From the NCBI RefSeq assembly GCF_004208415.1, contig NZ_CP035758.1, positions 434,001 to 498,000 of the forward strand: DNA of 64,000 bases, read 5' to 3'. This DNA comes from Ktedonosporobacter rubrisoli (GTDB lineage: Bacteria; Chloroflexota; Ktedonobacteria; Ktedonobacterales; Ktedonobacteraceae). Under the pieces are notes generated by a model. The model searched no databases, had not been told where the DNA came from, and saw only the letters and a list, made by a program, of their open reading frames with translations. The translations under genes were made by a program, and so were the position numbers. Each line of letters begins with the position of its first letter. Position 1 is the first letter of the stretch. Shown here one piece after another: positions 1 to 8,763 of the stretch.

Positions 1-2
1 TG

Positions 3-68
3 TCATCTTCCGGTTCAGCTCATGCTCAAGAAGTTGCTCATATCTTGTACGAAGTAGAGAAGGCATAG
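3..68 (+). CDS. C-terminal end of a gene cut by the window edge
   Basis: An open frame runs from the window edge through 21 codons to a TAG at 66-68. The tail is Ser-rich and then helical and charged (reads SSSGSAHAQEV, ending EVEKA). A short hairpin follows at 102-117. Nothing identifies the family. The first nine residues recur almost exactly in a decayed fragment at 1122-1148, which supports this frame being coding. Confidence 0.35.
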   Translation, partial: SSSGSAHAQEVAHILYEVEKA

Positions 69-101
69 AAGAGAAATGTCATCTCTCGTTTCACTATTGG
101 G

Positions 102-127
102 GCCTGCTTAAGCGGGCTTCAGCTTTT
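102..127 (+). terminator. Possible terminator after the truncated first gene
   Basis: GCCTGC and GCGGGC pair (one G-T) around a TTAA loop at 102-117, followed by a short T-rich stretch. It lies 34 nt after the stop of the edge gene and before the convergent hydrolase. The T tract is weak, so this is tentative. Confidence 0.3.
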
Positions 128-158
128 CATTCGCACCCAAAGCCTTGAAGTAGTGAAC

Positions 159-902
159 TTACAAGTAGTAGTCAGGTGCTCGCTTAAGCGTTTTCCACTG
201 GATTGGATCATGGCCATGAATGATCAAGGTAACACGCTCACGCCGAGCTATCTCGACAAGTTTGCGCGTACTGGCCCGAACCCCAGCTTCGTCCATGTCA
301 TAAGGACTCAGGGCCCGTTGCTCAGGATCAAGATCAGCCTGACTAGGAATCGCATCAATGGTGAGCAGGACCGGGCCGGTCTCCGGGAGACGCACCAGCA
401 CAGACTGGTGGCCAGGACAGTGACCACTCGTCTTTATCAAGTCAATACCCGGCAGGAGTTGCATATCTCCATCGATCAGGCGATAGCGCAAAGATGGGTG
501 ATCCCAGTGCTGCCGATTCACCAGAAAGCGGGAGTCAGAGCTTGCTTTCGCGAATTCATAATGCTCGCGTTGCACCACAAGTTCCGCCTCTGGAAAGGCG
601 TCATGATTACCTGCATGGTCCGGGTCAAGATGGGTACAGATCAGCACATTGATATCGCTCGGCCTCAGCCCGAGGGTTGCCAGCCGATGCACTACGAAAT
701 CCGCTTCGTCCATATGGAGGCCAGTGCCTCCGGGCTGTTTGTAGGCCCCAATCCTCTCTTGTGGCCAACCAGTATCGATGAGAATATTAGTCCCGTCGCT
801 GGTCTGAACCAGATATCCTGGGAAGGGGATCCCGCTGTCTTCAAGGTGAGCCAGTTCCAGGAGATACAGTCGCGAAGGAAAAGAAGAGGTCATGGTTTGC
901 AT
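159..902 (-). CDS. MBL-fold hydrolase, N-acyl homoserine lactonase-like
   Basis: This 247-residue metallo-beta-lactamase-fold enzyme resembles quorum-quenching lactonases of the AiiA/AttM type, which open the lactone ring of acyl-homoserine lactones. Visible metal ligands are HLDPDH at 91-96, His161 in SGHCPGHQS (close to the lactonase GHTPGHQS), Asp183 in LLTIDA and His229/His231 in IIHGHDP. The second histidine of the usual HxHxDH motif is Asp93 here. The start at 902 is supported by AAGGAG about 9 nt upstream. It stands alone, convergent with the edge gene. The substrate is not provable from sequence; another lactone or ester is possible. Confidence 0.8.
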   Translation of the reverse strand: MQTMTSSFPSRLYLLELAHLEDSGIPFPGYLVQTSDGTNILIDTGWPQERIGAYKQPGGTGLHMDEADFVVHRLATLGLRPSDINVLICTHLDPDHAGNHDAFPEAELVVQREHYEFAKASSDSRFLVNRQHWDHPSLRYRLIDGDMQLLPGIDLIKTSGHCPGHQSVLVRLPETGPVLLTIDAIPSQADLDPEQRALSPYDMDEAGVRASTRKLVEIARRERVTLIIHGHDPIQWKTLKRAPDYYL

Positions 903-1046
903 GATAGTACTCCTTCATGTGCCAACAGCTTCTTGATCAATCAGCTGTTCTCGTTTTTGGTATGCTCGCTGATGCACAGCCAGTCTTCAAGGGGCAGCAC
1001 CTCTGCACACCCCATAGACGTGCCTCTACTATAGCCAGTTGGCTAG

Positions 1047-1163
1047 AGATTATCTAGGAAAATCTTGCGCTTGTTCTTTGACGCCTGGAAAAACTTCCAT
1101 GAAGAGTGCTTGGGCCATCTGTCATCTTCCAGTTCAGCTCATGCGCAGGGAGAGGAGGAATAA
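1047..1163 (+). pseudogene. Gene remnant resembling the tail of the first gene
   Basis: This is an open + frame with no convincing start inside a 323-bp gap between two minus-strand genes. It encodes a helical stretch (KNFHEECLGHL) followed by SSSSSAHAQ and then GEEE and a stop. The 28 nt at 1120-1147 match positions 1-28 of the window at all but a few bases, and in the matching reading frame. The likeliest explanation is a decayed partial copy of the gene ending at 68. The rest of the gap shows nothing recognisable. Confidence 0.35.
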
Positions 1164-1225
1164 GGGAAGCGGTGAAGTGCTTGCCTCTATGCAATACTCC
1201 ACCGCATGTTTGGAAACCATTAACT

Positions 1226-1939
1226 TTAATTGGCTGGATGATAGCTACCCTGGTCGTTGTAAAAAATGAGCTGGCCATCACCAAAATGCATAATCATGTT
1301 GGGCTGGCGGCTATGTGCTGTGGATACGAACTGTAGCGTTACCGGTACGAGATCGGCCGAGGGTCCACTAAGCTGGGGACCTGCATAGATACGGGCATGA
1401 GCGGCATCGCCTCCTGGAAGCTCGATCACTTCCAATCGTCCGTGTAAGTTCAAGGCAATAAAATGGCTGGGTTCCTTACCCGTTTCATGTCCGACAAAAG
1501 CATCAATCTGAAAGGTGCGCGGACGTCCATAGTGCAAATCATTCCAGAGCGTATGGCTCCAGGCCAGGATAGGCAGGCTCAGCAAAAGCAACAAGAGCGT
1601 CATTAGCATACCCAGCATAAAGGCAAGGGACCTTTGCGGTTTAGCTATACGTTCTCCGCCTGGTATCCGCAGTCGTGAAAGCAGGGATTGCCGCGACTTA
1701 TCCTCGTACGTAGGCCTCCTGGCAGAACGAGGCGAGCAAGTTCGAGCGCTCTCTGCTGGCAGCGGGTCCGCCGTTATCTCGGTTGCAATTCTCTTTGTTC
1801 TGGCTTTATGCTGCAAGCGCGAGGCCCGGGAAACACGTACAAACGGCGGGATAAGCTCGCCTACCTCCTCTGTTTGGAGGGGACGATAACGTAACGCACT
1901 ACGCGGGACGCCATGCTCAGTTAAGGGAGTGGTCGGCAT
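1226..1939 (-). CDS. Single-pass membrane protein of unknown function
   Basis: The product is 237 residues if it starts at MPTTPLTEHG (1939), where CAGGAG lies 8 nt upstream; a longer open frame to 2077 has no such site. An Arg/Ser-rich N-terminal half of about 100 residues is followed by one strong membrane segment (MLGMLMTLLLLLLSLPILAW) and a C-terminal domain of about 105 residues. The topology suggests a cytoplasmic basic tail and an external beta-rich domain. I do not recognise the family. The gene is monocistronic on the minus strand. Confidence 0.65.
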   Translation of the reverse strand: MPTTPLTEHGVPRSALRYRPLQTEEVGELIPPFVRVSRASRLQHKARTKRIATEITADPLPAESARTCSPRSARRPTYEDKSRQSLLSRLRIPGGERIAKPQRSLAFMLGMLMTLLLLLLSLPILAWSHTLWNDLHYGRPRTFQIDAFVGHETGKEPSHFIALNLHGRLEVIELPGGDAAHARIYAGPQLSGPSADLVPVTLQFVSTAHSRQPNMIMHFGDGQLIFYNDQGSYHPAN

Positions 1940-2248
1940 AGCAAAACTCCTGTCTGTGAAGCAAGATAGACAAGACGATATAGCGTTGAAATACCGACTG
2001 CTGCCGGGAAATGATTCTAGCCTGGTTGAGGAGATGGCTAGCCTGACCATACAAAAACAAAGAGAAGCGCAATACACAACAGAATAAGCTATAAGTAATA
2101 AAACCAGGTCGCCTCTGTTCCTCTTCAGTATACCTGAAAAAAGCCCTTTTTGCCAGTCGTGACTATAAGAAATTCATAGGCAAGAGGAGCGCCCGCAGCC
2201 GGCTATTAGAGGGCACGGACGCTCCAAAGGATGTTTAGCAAAGGGAAG

Positions 2249-3457
2249 CTAGATTCGGCCCTGGAAAGCCTGGGCGAAATTCATAGCAAGAGCCTGACCA
2301 TTAAGCTCATACTCCCCCACAGCCAGGCGCCGCAAATCGGTGGGAAGAGCTACCGAAAACGTGCGAGCATCGCGCCAGTAGCGATCAAAGCGATAGCTAC
2401 TCGCGGTACCGCGAGCACCTATTATTTCGAACAGGTCATTTGTCACCTTCAAAGCAGCCTCAATGCTAGCCACCTTGGCGCGCGATGCATGGATCAAAAG
2501 AGCGCTTACATCGTCGCCATCCGCAAAAGCTTCAACTGCACGGGCAGCTTCCCGTAGGAGAGCCTGGGCAGCAGCCAGAACTATCGATAGATCTCCAACG
2601 CGTAAGCGGAGCAATGGGTCCTCAGAAGTTAATTTTGCTCCCGACGAAACCACGCGCTGCTTCGTTTGCACATAGTTAAGTGCTGCATCAAAGCCGCCCA
2701 GTCCGATTCCTAATAACAGCGCTCCATGCATAACAAACCCCATTACACCGAGAAGGGCCTGGACATGAGAGGAGAGAGGAGCATGCCAGCCATCGGGGAC
2801 AAAAACATCATCATAGGTGATCGTCTGACTCACCGTAGCACGTTGACCCATGTTATCCCAATCATTATGTAAATGGACCGAAGGATCATCCAGGCGAACC
2901 AGGGCAATATGAAAGCCCTCAGCTCCTTCTAATCTGTGGCCTACAACCGCATAGCGCGCACCGCCGCTTGCCGTATTAAACGTTTTCGTGCCACGCAGAA
3001 CTATCCCGCCCGCGACAGGGTGCGAGATAGCAGGAGCCTGGCTGCCAGCCTCCGCATTAGAAGAAACCAGGCGAACATTCTCGTGTAAAATTTCATGGGC
3101 AAGTTGCTGGCGCGTAGTTTCCGGCAGATCAATATAGGGAGAGAACAACTGACGAGCCAGCAGAGCCTGGACAAAATAGATCTGACCTGTACTCCCCTCG
3201 CCAGCGGCAATATTGATAATGGTTTCGGTCAGAGCCTCAAAGGCAAATCCTACGAGTCCGTTGCTCAGGCCGCCATAAGCCTGGGGAACGCTCAATGCAT
3301 TTAGGCCAGATCTCCAGATAAGCTCAAGATTTTCCGCGGGATCTTCCCCGCGTTTATCGACAGAGGCAGAAGTTTGGGCAAACTGCTTACGGAGTTCCGC
3401 GCTTTTCAGAACGAGTTGCAGAAGCTCGGAGGGAAATGTGTAATTGTGAAAAGTCAT
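2249..3457 (-). CDS. Acyl-CoA dehydrogenase-like flavoprotein
   Basis: At 402 residues it has the three-part acyl-CoA dehydrogenase fold: an N-terminal helical domain, a middle beta domain (GTKTFNTASGGARYAVVG, then the DWDNMGQRATVSQT region), and a C-terminal helical domain ending near RDARTFSVALPTD. It resembles the type-2 C-terminal branch, which includes SfnB/DszC-like flavin monooxygenases as well as dehydrogenases, so the reaction is uncertain. The ATG at 3457 has AGAAGG 5 nt upstream; an upstream GTG at 3499 lacks a binding site. It lies 88 nt after a two-component pair on the same strand. A small palindrome (ACATATTATGT, 3519-3529) sits in its promoter region. Confidence 0.75.
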   Translation of the reverse strand: MTFHNYTFPSELLQLVLKSAELRKQFAQTSASVDKRGEDPAENLELIWRSGLNALSVPQAYGGLSNGLVGFAFEALTETIINIAAGEGSTGQIYFVQALLARQLFSPYIDLPETTRQQLAHEILHENVRLVSSNAEAGSQAPAISHPVAGGIVLRGTKTFNTASGGARYAVVGHRLEGAEGFHIALVRLDDPSVHLHNDWDNMGQRATVSQTITYDDVFVPDGWHAPLSSHVQALLGVMGFVMHGALLLGIGLGGFDAALNYVQTKQRVVSSGAKLTSEDPLLRLRVGDLSIVLAAAQALLREAARAVEAFADGDDVSALLIHASRAKVASIEAALKVTNDLFEIIGARGTASSYRFDRYWRDARTFSVALPTDLRRLAVGEYELNGQALAMNFAQAFQGRI

Positions 3458-3545
3458 CCATGCCTTCTTCCTAAAAGAATCGACGCTTGCATGCGTCACA
3501 AAATCGATGAATAGTATAACATATTATGTGATCATACACATCTAG

Positions 3546-4202
3546 CTAGTATTGCCCCTGATTATCCAAATTCTCTAGAGGTACAAGATGTTGCTGCAAA
3601 GCATAGATAGCTGCCTGCGTCCGATCTGTCACTTGCAATTTCATGAAAATATTTGAGACATAGGTTTTGACTGTCTGCTCTCCTAAATTGAGATGCGCGG
3701 CTATCTCACGATTTGAGCGACCGTGCGCGATCTCCACCAGGACCTCACGCTCACGCGTCGTCAAGGAGTCGAGCGCCTGGGGCGGCGGCTGCACCTTGTG
3801 GAATACACGCCTGGCAATCTGAGGATGCAAGGTGCTCTCTCCTTTTGCAGCCAGGCGAATAGCAGCAACAATATCTACCGGCTGGGTATCCTTGAGCAAG
3901 TAGGAAAGGGCCCCGGCTTGAATAGCCCCAAAGATCTGTCGATCTTCGTGATATGAGGTCAGGATCAAAATTTGGGTCTCCTGGCTAAATTCCTTGATGC
4001 GCCAGATGGCCTCAATGCCATACATTTTAGGCAACAACAGATCAAGTAACAACACATCAGGAAGCTGGCTACGAGCCAATTCCACGGCCTGGAGACCATC
4101 CTCCCCTTCGCCGACGATTTCCATATCTGGCTGCTGACTGAGAAGAAAGCGCAATCCTTCACGGACAATGGCATGATCATCTACGATAACAATGCGAATC
4201 AT
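3546..4202 (-). CDS. NarL/FixJ-family response regulator
   Basis: A receiver domain (residues 1-120) carries acidic DD at 8-9, phosphoacceptor Asp54 in LLLDLLLPKM and a conserved switch Thr/Lys region. A LuxR-type helix-turn-helix follows (LTTREREVLVEIAHGRSNREI to the C-terminus). Its start overlaps the kinase stop by ATGA, with AAGGAG 11 nt upstream, so the two genes are translationally coupled. It should bind DNA when phosphorylated by the adjacent kinase. The flavoenzyme gene downstream on the same strand is a plausible target, by proximity only. Confidence 0.93.
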   Translation of the reverse strand: MIRIVIVDDHAIVREGLRFLLSQQPDMEIVGEGEDGLQAVELARSQLPDVLLLDLLLPKMYGIEAIWRIKEFSQETQILILTSYHEDRQIFGAIQAGALSYLLKDTQPVDIVAAIRLAAKGESTLHPQIARRVFHKVQPPPQALDSLTTREREVLVEIAHGRSNREIAAHLNLGEQTVKTYVSNIFMKLQVTDRTQAAIYALQQHLVPLENLDNQGQY

Positions 4203-5311
4203 AAACTGTTTTTCTCCTTGTAGGGCAGACATACCAGAATACATGTTCCCCTGAGGCGATCACTCTGAATCCGTATACTTCCATTGAGCTCACGAACCTG
4301 CTCCTGTATTGAACGCAACCCCAGGCCATAATTGGTTGTTTCTGTGAGAGGATCGACACCTTTCCCGTCATCCTGAATATACAACGCTACAACCTCTTGC
4401 TCGGCAGTCAGCTTGAGGCTAATCCAGCTTGCCTGCGCATGGCGTACCGCATTAGAAATCGCCTCCTGAGCGATTTGAAAGAGAGCTTGCTCTATCTGTT
4501 CTGACAGAGAAAGTTCTGTAAGATCGGTAACAATAGCCAGGTCGAGACGCGTATGATACATAAGTGCCAGTTCTTCGAGAGCTTCTTTCAATCCCAGGTC
4601 TTCCAATTGCATAGGGCGTAATTCTAGCAGAAGGGCGCGCATCTCTCGCGTGATGGTCTCAGCAGTCCGCCCCACAAGCGCAAGCTTTTCCCGATACACG
4701 CCGGGCTCCAGGGGAATAGTTTTCATGCCCTCAGCCAGCAGCCGCAGCGAGAAGAGGTTCTGTGAAATGGTATCGTGTAGTTCACGAGCAAGCCTGGTTC
4801 GCTCCTCCCAGCGTACATTCTGCGCAACCAGCTCCCGTTCATGCATCTGGCTCTCAGCCAGGCGCTGGGCCATAAGATTAAATTGCGCTTCAAGCACTCC
4901 TAACTCATCTTTGAATTGTACAGGAACGCGCATTGCATAGTCTCCATCTGCAACGGTAACGGTTGCCCGCGCCAGCTTTCCCAGGCGTCGTACAAGCCGG
5001 TAAGATGTCATAAGCCCAAACAATCCCCCTAGCAGAGCGAAGAGGAGCAAAGAAGCACCAAATAGTATAGCGGCAATAGGAAGAAAGCTAACGAACCATG
5101 CACCCATATGATTTACAATAAAGGGATAAGGATGCCAATCGCTCAACCAATTAATCACTAAGGTAAGGATCAGGAATGTTATGCCCAACAACAGATTTGT
5201 CCACACATAGGTGCATCCTAGACGCACTCGCAGGCTAGATAAGGTTGAAGGAACAGGATGTGCATTTTCAGACAATTGGTGCGGGTGCCGCTGAGAAAAC
5301 CAGTTGAGCAT
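4199..5311 (-). CDS. NarL-type sensor histidine kinase
   Basis: This 370-residue membrane kinase has TM1 (about 39-55), a short external loop, TM2 (about 72-100), a HAMP linker (100-155), a HisKA_3 dimerisation helix with His179 in RLARELHDTISQNL, and a HATPase_c domain with the N box (EAISNAVRHA), DDGKG and GLGLRSI. The external loop is only about 17 residues, so it probably senses within the membrane or through HAMP. It is the first gene of the operon with the response regulator. Confidence 0.93.
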   Translation of the reverse strand: MLNWFSQRHPHQLSENAHPVPSTLSSLRVRLGCTYVWTNLLLGITFLILTLVINWLSDWHPYPFIVNHMGAWFVSFLPIAAILFGASLLLFALLGGLFGLMTSYRLVRRLGKLARATVTVADGDYAMRVPVQFKDELGVLEAQFNLMAQRLAESQMHERELVAQNVRWEERTRLARELHDTISQNLFSLRLLAEGMKTIPLEPGVYREKLALVGRTAETITREMRALLLELRPMQLEDLGLKEALEELALMYHTRLDLAIVTDLTELSLSEQIEQALFQIAQEAISNAVRHAQASWISLKLTAEQEVVALYIQDDGKGVDPLTETTNYGLGLRSIQEQVRELNGSIRIQSDRLRGTCILVCLPYKEKNSL

Positions 5312-5490
5312 CGCGCGAAATCTTTCTCTTTATAAGATGAAATATTTATCGGGCTATGCTTCTTTCTGAAGACATCGCTGCTACAGTATAACATACAATA
5401 TTAGAACAAAGGATCGCCTTTAAGGGGGAGATGCTCGCTGCTACTTTTGAGGGAACTATGTTCAGATATCCCCGCTAAACAATATATTGA

Positions 5491-5925
5491 AGCCGTCTCT
5501 CCCTCTCAGGAACACTATGCTGGAGCGAGGATGGGGAACGGCTCTATTGGCTTGTGCAGGGTGAATGTAGGGTGTTTGATACAGATTTATATCGCCATTT
5601 CGAGATTTCTATTGGTCGCAAAGTGCTTGGATGGGTCCAACCATCTTTGTCTGCTACCTTATGGACACCATTACCAGAGACGTTGCTTCTCCTGACGCGC
5701 TATCCCCAGACCCACGATACTGGTTTTGCGCTTCTCTCTTTAGGGCGTGGAAAGAGCAAGTTGCTCATAGAGGAGCCAGCAGGGATTACCCATCCCACCT
5801 TCAGCACTGAGGTAAGTATAGATGGGTCATCAGTATATGTGCTTATCAGGCAGAATGCGCGAACAGCTTCACTCTGGCAATTGATTGAAAGCTTTCGGCG
5901 CCTACAACTTCTGTGCTCACTTTAG
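5491..5925 (+). pseudogene. Coding-like remnant without a credible start
   Basis: An open + frame of about 145 codons reads like real protein (GERLYWLVQGECRVFD, then RKVLGWV and TLWTPLPETLLLL) but has no start with a binding site; stops at 5476 and 5488 close it upstream. A second frame just upstream (from about 5447) also reads protein-like, and a purine-rich AAGGGGGAG directly abuts an ATG at 5431. A gene broken by frameshifts is the simplest reading; a short gene starting at the GTG at 5554 is the alternative. No family is recognised. Confidence 0.35.
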
Positions 5926-6005
5926 CCATAGACTGAAGATTGGCCATACCAGGTTCATATATGGAAATTTCCATCTCATTAAAAAGGAAAAATCAAGGCA
6001 GTTAT

Positions 6006-6824
6006 TTATCCTTTCGTAGCCCTTATTGAAAACAACAAAGGTAGCTGAGGGTCACCCTGTGAGAAATGCCAGAGGCGATCCTCTCCCTGTTTTAGAAATG
6101 GAAAGGGTGCCCAATGCATTACAGGAAACTCATGGAGAAACTCAATTGTCAGGCCAGCTTGAATTAGTGCGCTAAGAATATCACCAAGGCTGTGATTCCA
6201 GTTGAGCATCTTCTTTGGAGGAAATTCCTCCCCACTATCAGCGTAGCTCCCACGAACCTCTACAATTGCAGGCTCACGCATAAAATAAGAGGAGGCTACC
6301 TTGAGATCTGTAGCGCCGGTTGCATGCGGATCACTGGAAAATATACGTGTCAAGGGATGGCCGTCGATGATATAAAATGTGCCGCCAGGCTGAATAAAGT
6401 CGGCAACAACTCTTGCCCATCTTTCGATATCCGGGAGCCAGCAGAGAACTCCATACGAGGTGAAGACAATTTCAAATTGCTCGCTGAGCTTATTGGGAAG
6501 ATCATAGATATCAGCACAAATGAAGCTTGCATCTAAGCCCAACTCCTGAGCTAAAGATCGGGCAAAAGCAATAGCCTGCTCCGAAAAATCGACTCCGGTA
6601 ACCCTGGCTCCCAGGCGGGCCCAGGAGAGCGTATCCATGCCAAAGTGGCACTGCAAATGCAGTAGCGTCTTCCCCTCCACGCTGCCCACTTCTTCCAACT
6701 CAATGGGGAGCAAACTGGTCGCCCCAGCCTTAAAGACCTCAAGATTATAAAAAGCAGATGAGGTATGATGCGGTACGACGGCATTCCAAAAATCCTGGTT
6801 GATCAGATGATCTGAGGCATCCAT
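6006..6824 (-). CDS. Class I SAM-dependent methyltransferase
   Basis: At 272 residues it has a Rossmann methyltransferase core: motif I LLHLQCHFGMDTLSWARLG, the acidic motif II VTGVDFS, an ICADIYDLP post-II segment, and the motif IV region FEIVFTSYGVLCWLPD. It belongs with the Methyltransf_11/25-like small-molecule enzymes; the acceptor is unknown. AGGAG 9 nt upstream supports the ATG at 6824. No neighbouring biosynthetic gene points to a pathway. Confidence 0.85.
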   Translation of the reverse strand: MDASDHLINQDFWNAVVPHHTSSAFYNLEVFKAGATSLLPIELEEVGSVEGKTLLHLQCHFGMDTLSWARLGARVTGVDFSEQAIAFARSLAQELGLDASFICADIYDLPNKLSEQFEIVFTSYGVLCWLPDIERWARVVADFIQPGGTFYIIDGHPLTRIFSSDPHATGATDLKVASSYFMREPAIVEVRGSYADSGEEFPPKKMLNWNHSLGDILSALIQAGLTIEFLHEFPVMHWAPFPFLKQGEDRLWHFSQGDPQLPLLFSIRATKG

Positions 6825-7152
6825 GGCGTTTCGCTCCTATTCATAATTACATATGCATTTTACACATTTTCCAAGCTCATTCTCAAGCTTCCCTGCTCAA
6901 GTGTTAACCACAGATCCTCTTATATGAGCAAATTACCGCTGCCAATGAAGTGAAAAAGAAATAAGCTTTAGCAAAAGCTTGTCCCAACTAACAAAAGAGG
7001 ATAAAATTGCCTGGCGATGTGGGCTTGCCGGCTCATTGCCATCAAGCAGCCAGATATGCATTCAGGCGCTCATCCTCAAGGGTTACTTTTTACGCATATG
7101 GGAAAAGAGGCCAGGGCAATAATTGCCCATTGACAAGAAAGCTAGCATCATC
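6825..7152. other. Divergent intergenic region
   Basis: This 328-bp region separates the divergent methyltransferase and acetyltransferase genes. It contains an AAGCTTT/AAAGCTT hairpin at about 6964-6981 and an AAGAGG before a TTG at 7007. That short frame runs into the next gene in another frame and is not convincing. Promoters for both genes must lie here, but no clear pair stands out. Confidence 0.4.
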
Positions 7153-8460
7153 ATGGAGAAGATACCGTCAGCTAAACCGCGCTATTTAGAAGAAGATCCA
7201 ACTCTTGAGCAACGCTGGCAGGCATTAAGGCTGAACGTACAGACTTGCTATGAACGCCTGACCCGAGCAAGCAACAAAGATATCTTTCAAGAAGCTGAAG
7301 TAATGGGAGCTCAAGATCATATGACCATCGCTTCAGTTAATCCCTTGCAGATCGGCACTCAACTCGATCATCTGCTGGCCTGGTATCGGGAGCAGAAACC
7401 TCTACAGGAGGTAATCTGCTGGTATCTGCATCCGGCGCCGCCAAAAGACCTGGAAGCACTGCTGTTAGCGCGAGGCTTCGCCCCAAACTGGCAAGCACAC
7501 TGGATGTGGTGCGATCTTCGTCACCTTTCCCCGCATCATAATCGCCCTGCCAACCTCGATATCCGGGTCAGCGAGAACGAGCTGGCCTGGGAAGTTGATG
7601 ATCTCCCCTACTACGATCCACAGGATGTACCAAACCTGGCGGCTCTGCATAACGCCTATCCGCAGCACTCACCGGCTCTGCTAGCATTCCAGCATCAGCA
7701 AATCGTGGGGCGCTGTATGCTTAATTTCACAATGGGCCAATGGGGCATAGCTGGCCTGTTTGCCATGGGCGTGGTTCCTTCAGCGCGCAAGCAAGGAATC
7801 GGGACGGCGCTAGCCCATGCGGCCTGCAAGCTTGCGCAACAAATGGGATGCCATCACGTAGTACTCAATGCCACGCCTCTGGGAGAACCCGTGTACCGGC
7901 GTGTAGGTTTTCAGTCGATGGGCTACACAGATACCTGGCTTCTCCCATCTCAAACACTCGCGGCGCTCGCTCCTAGCACAGATGAGGTGAGATTTCTAGA
8001 AGCTGTAGGGCAAGGCGAGATTCCTATTCTTGACACAATCGGGAACCGCCTCGAAAAGAGGATCTTCCACGAAACGTTGCCTGGAGGATTGATGTCACTA
8101 GATATCGCGGTTCGCTGCCATCAGCCCGCCGCTGCGGCCTGGCTTGTCGCGCATGGCGCCCCCCTGGATATTCTCTCCGCCTGGGATCTCGGCTGGAAAG
8201 ACCAGATCCCAGGATTACTGGCGACACAGCCAGAACTTGTGAATTTGCAGCGAGGACAATGGCAGGCAACTCCGCTCCATATCGCGATTGAGCGCGACGA
8301 TCTTGAGCTGGTCAAGCTACTGCTCACTGTTCCCAACGACCTGGAAATCAAGGACGCTGTGTTTCAGGCCACAGCGCTGGATTGGGCGCACCATTTCCAA
8401 CGTGACGAGATTATCCAGCTGCTTGAAAACCATCGTTTGAAAAGCGCCAGAAAACAATAG
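7153..8460 (+). CDS. GNAT acetyltransferase fused to ankyrin-like repeats
   Basis: The product is about 435 residues. The first part contains a GNAT fold with the acetyl-CoA loop region (GVVPSARKQGIGTALAHAAC) and the following beta-bulge strand (HHVVLNATPLGEPVYRRVGF), typical of N-acetyltransferases. From about residue 290 to the end are ankyrin-like units (SLDIAVRCHQPAAAAWLVAHG; ATPLHIAIERDDLELVKLLL; ALDWAHHFQRDEIIQLL). The fusion suggests an acetyltransferase with a protein-binding tail. The start is ambiguous: a TTG at 7123 or the ATG at 7153, neither with a strong binding site. Confidence 0.8.
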   Translation: MEKIPSAKPRYLEEDPTLEQRWQALRLNVQTCYERLTRASNKDIFQEAEVMGAQDHMTIASVNPLQIGTQLDHLLAWYREQKPLQEVICWYLHPAPPKDLEALLLARGFAPNWQAHWMWCDLRHLSPHHNRPANLDIRVSENELAWEVDDLPYYDPQDVPNLAALHNAYPQHSPALLAFQHQQIVGRCMLNFTMGQWGIAGLFAMGVVPSARKQGIGTALAHAACKLAQQMGCHHVVLNATPLGEPVYRRVGFQSMGYTDTWLLPSQTLAALAPSTDEVRFLEAVGQGEIPILDTIGNRLEKRIFHETLPGGLMSLDIAVRCHQPAAAAWLVAHGAPLDILSAWDLGWKDQIPGLLATQPELVNLQRGQWQATPLHIAIERDDLELVKLLLTVPNDLEIKDAVFQATALDWAHHFQRDEIIQLLENHRLKSARKQ

Positions 8461-8476
8461 AAAAGAGATCGGAAGC

Positions 8477-8605
8477 GTGCTCGTCACGGCCCTCATTGGC
8501 CTATTGATCATGTTCTTGTTCCCTTCGGTTCCGCGCGAACCGTCAACTCCGCAGGAGATTCAAGGCGAGGCCCATAAGCCTATTCCCGCTAAAACTGGCC
8601 ACTAG
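8477..8605 (+). CDS. 42-residue membrane peptide
   Basis: A GTG-started frame 16 nt after the acetyltransferase stop encodes one hydrophobic helix (VLVTALIGLLIMFLFP) followed by a Pro/Glu-rich tail (PREPSTPQEIQGEAHKP). A hairpin 21 nt downstream would end the transcript, which fits a second cistron. The ribosome site is weak (AGAG). The function is unknown; a chance frame cannot be excluded. Confidence 0.45.
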   Translation: MLVTALIGLLIMFLFPSVPREPSTPQEIQGEAHKPIPAKTGH

Positions 8606-8625
8606 AACTCCGATAACAAAGTTAA

Positions 8626-8653
8626 AGCCACCCCGGATCGCTCCAGGGTGGCT
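8626..8653. terminator. Hairpin between convergent genes
   Basis: AGCCACCC (8626-8633) pairs perfectly with GGGTGGCT (8646-8653) around a 12-nt loop. It lies between the acetyltransferase/peptide genes and the convergent rRNA methyltransferase gene. No clear T tract follows, so it could work in either direction or be factor-dependent. Confidence 0.5.
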
Positions 8654-8763
8654 CTCTCGTCGCTGATCTTTTGCCAATCAACAGAGCAATCTAGCAAACA
8701 GACTACGTTGATTTAAGCTTACGAAGCAGCAAAGCTCCCTCTTTGAGATTGCTCAGGTCAAGT

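Noticed and set aside
153..1034. Long plus-strand open frame opposite the MBL hydrolase
   Set aside because: It is the complement of a clear MBL-fold gene with catalytic motifs; its translation has no protein-like features.
7007..7189. 60-codon frame with AAGAGG before a TTG
   Set aside because: It runs into the acetyltransferase gene in another frame and has unlikely composition.
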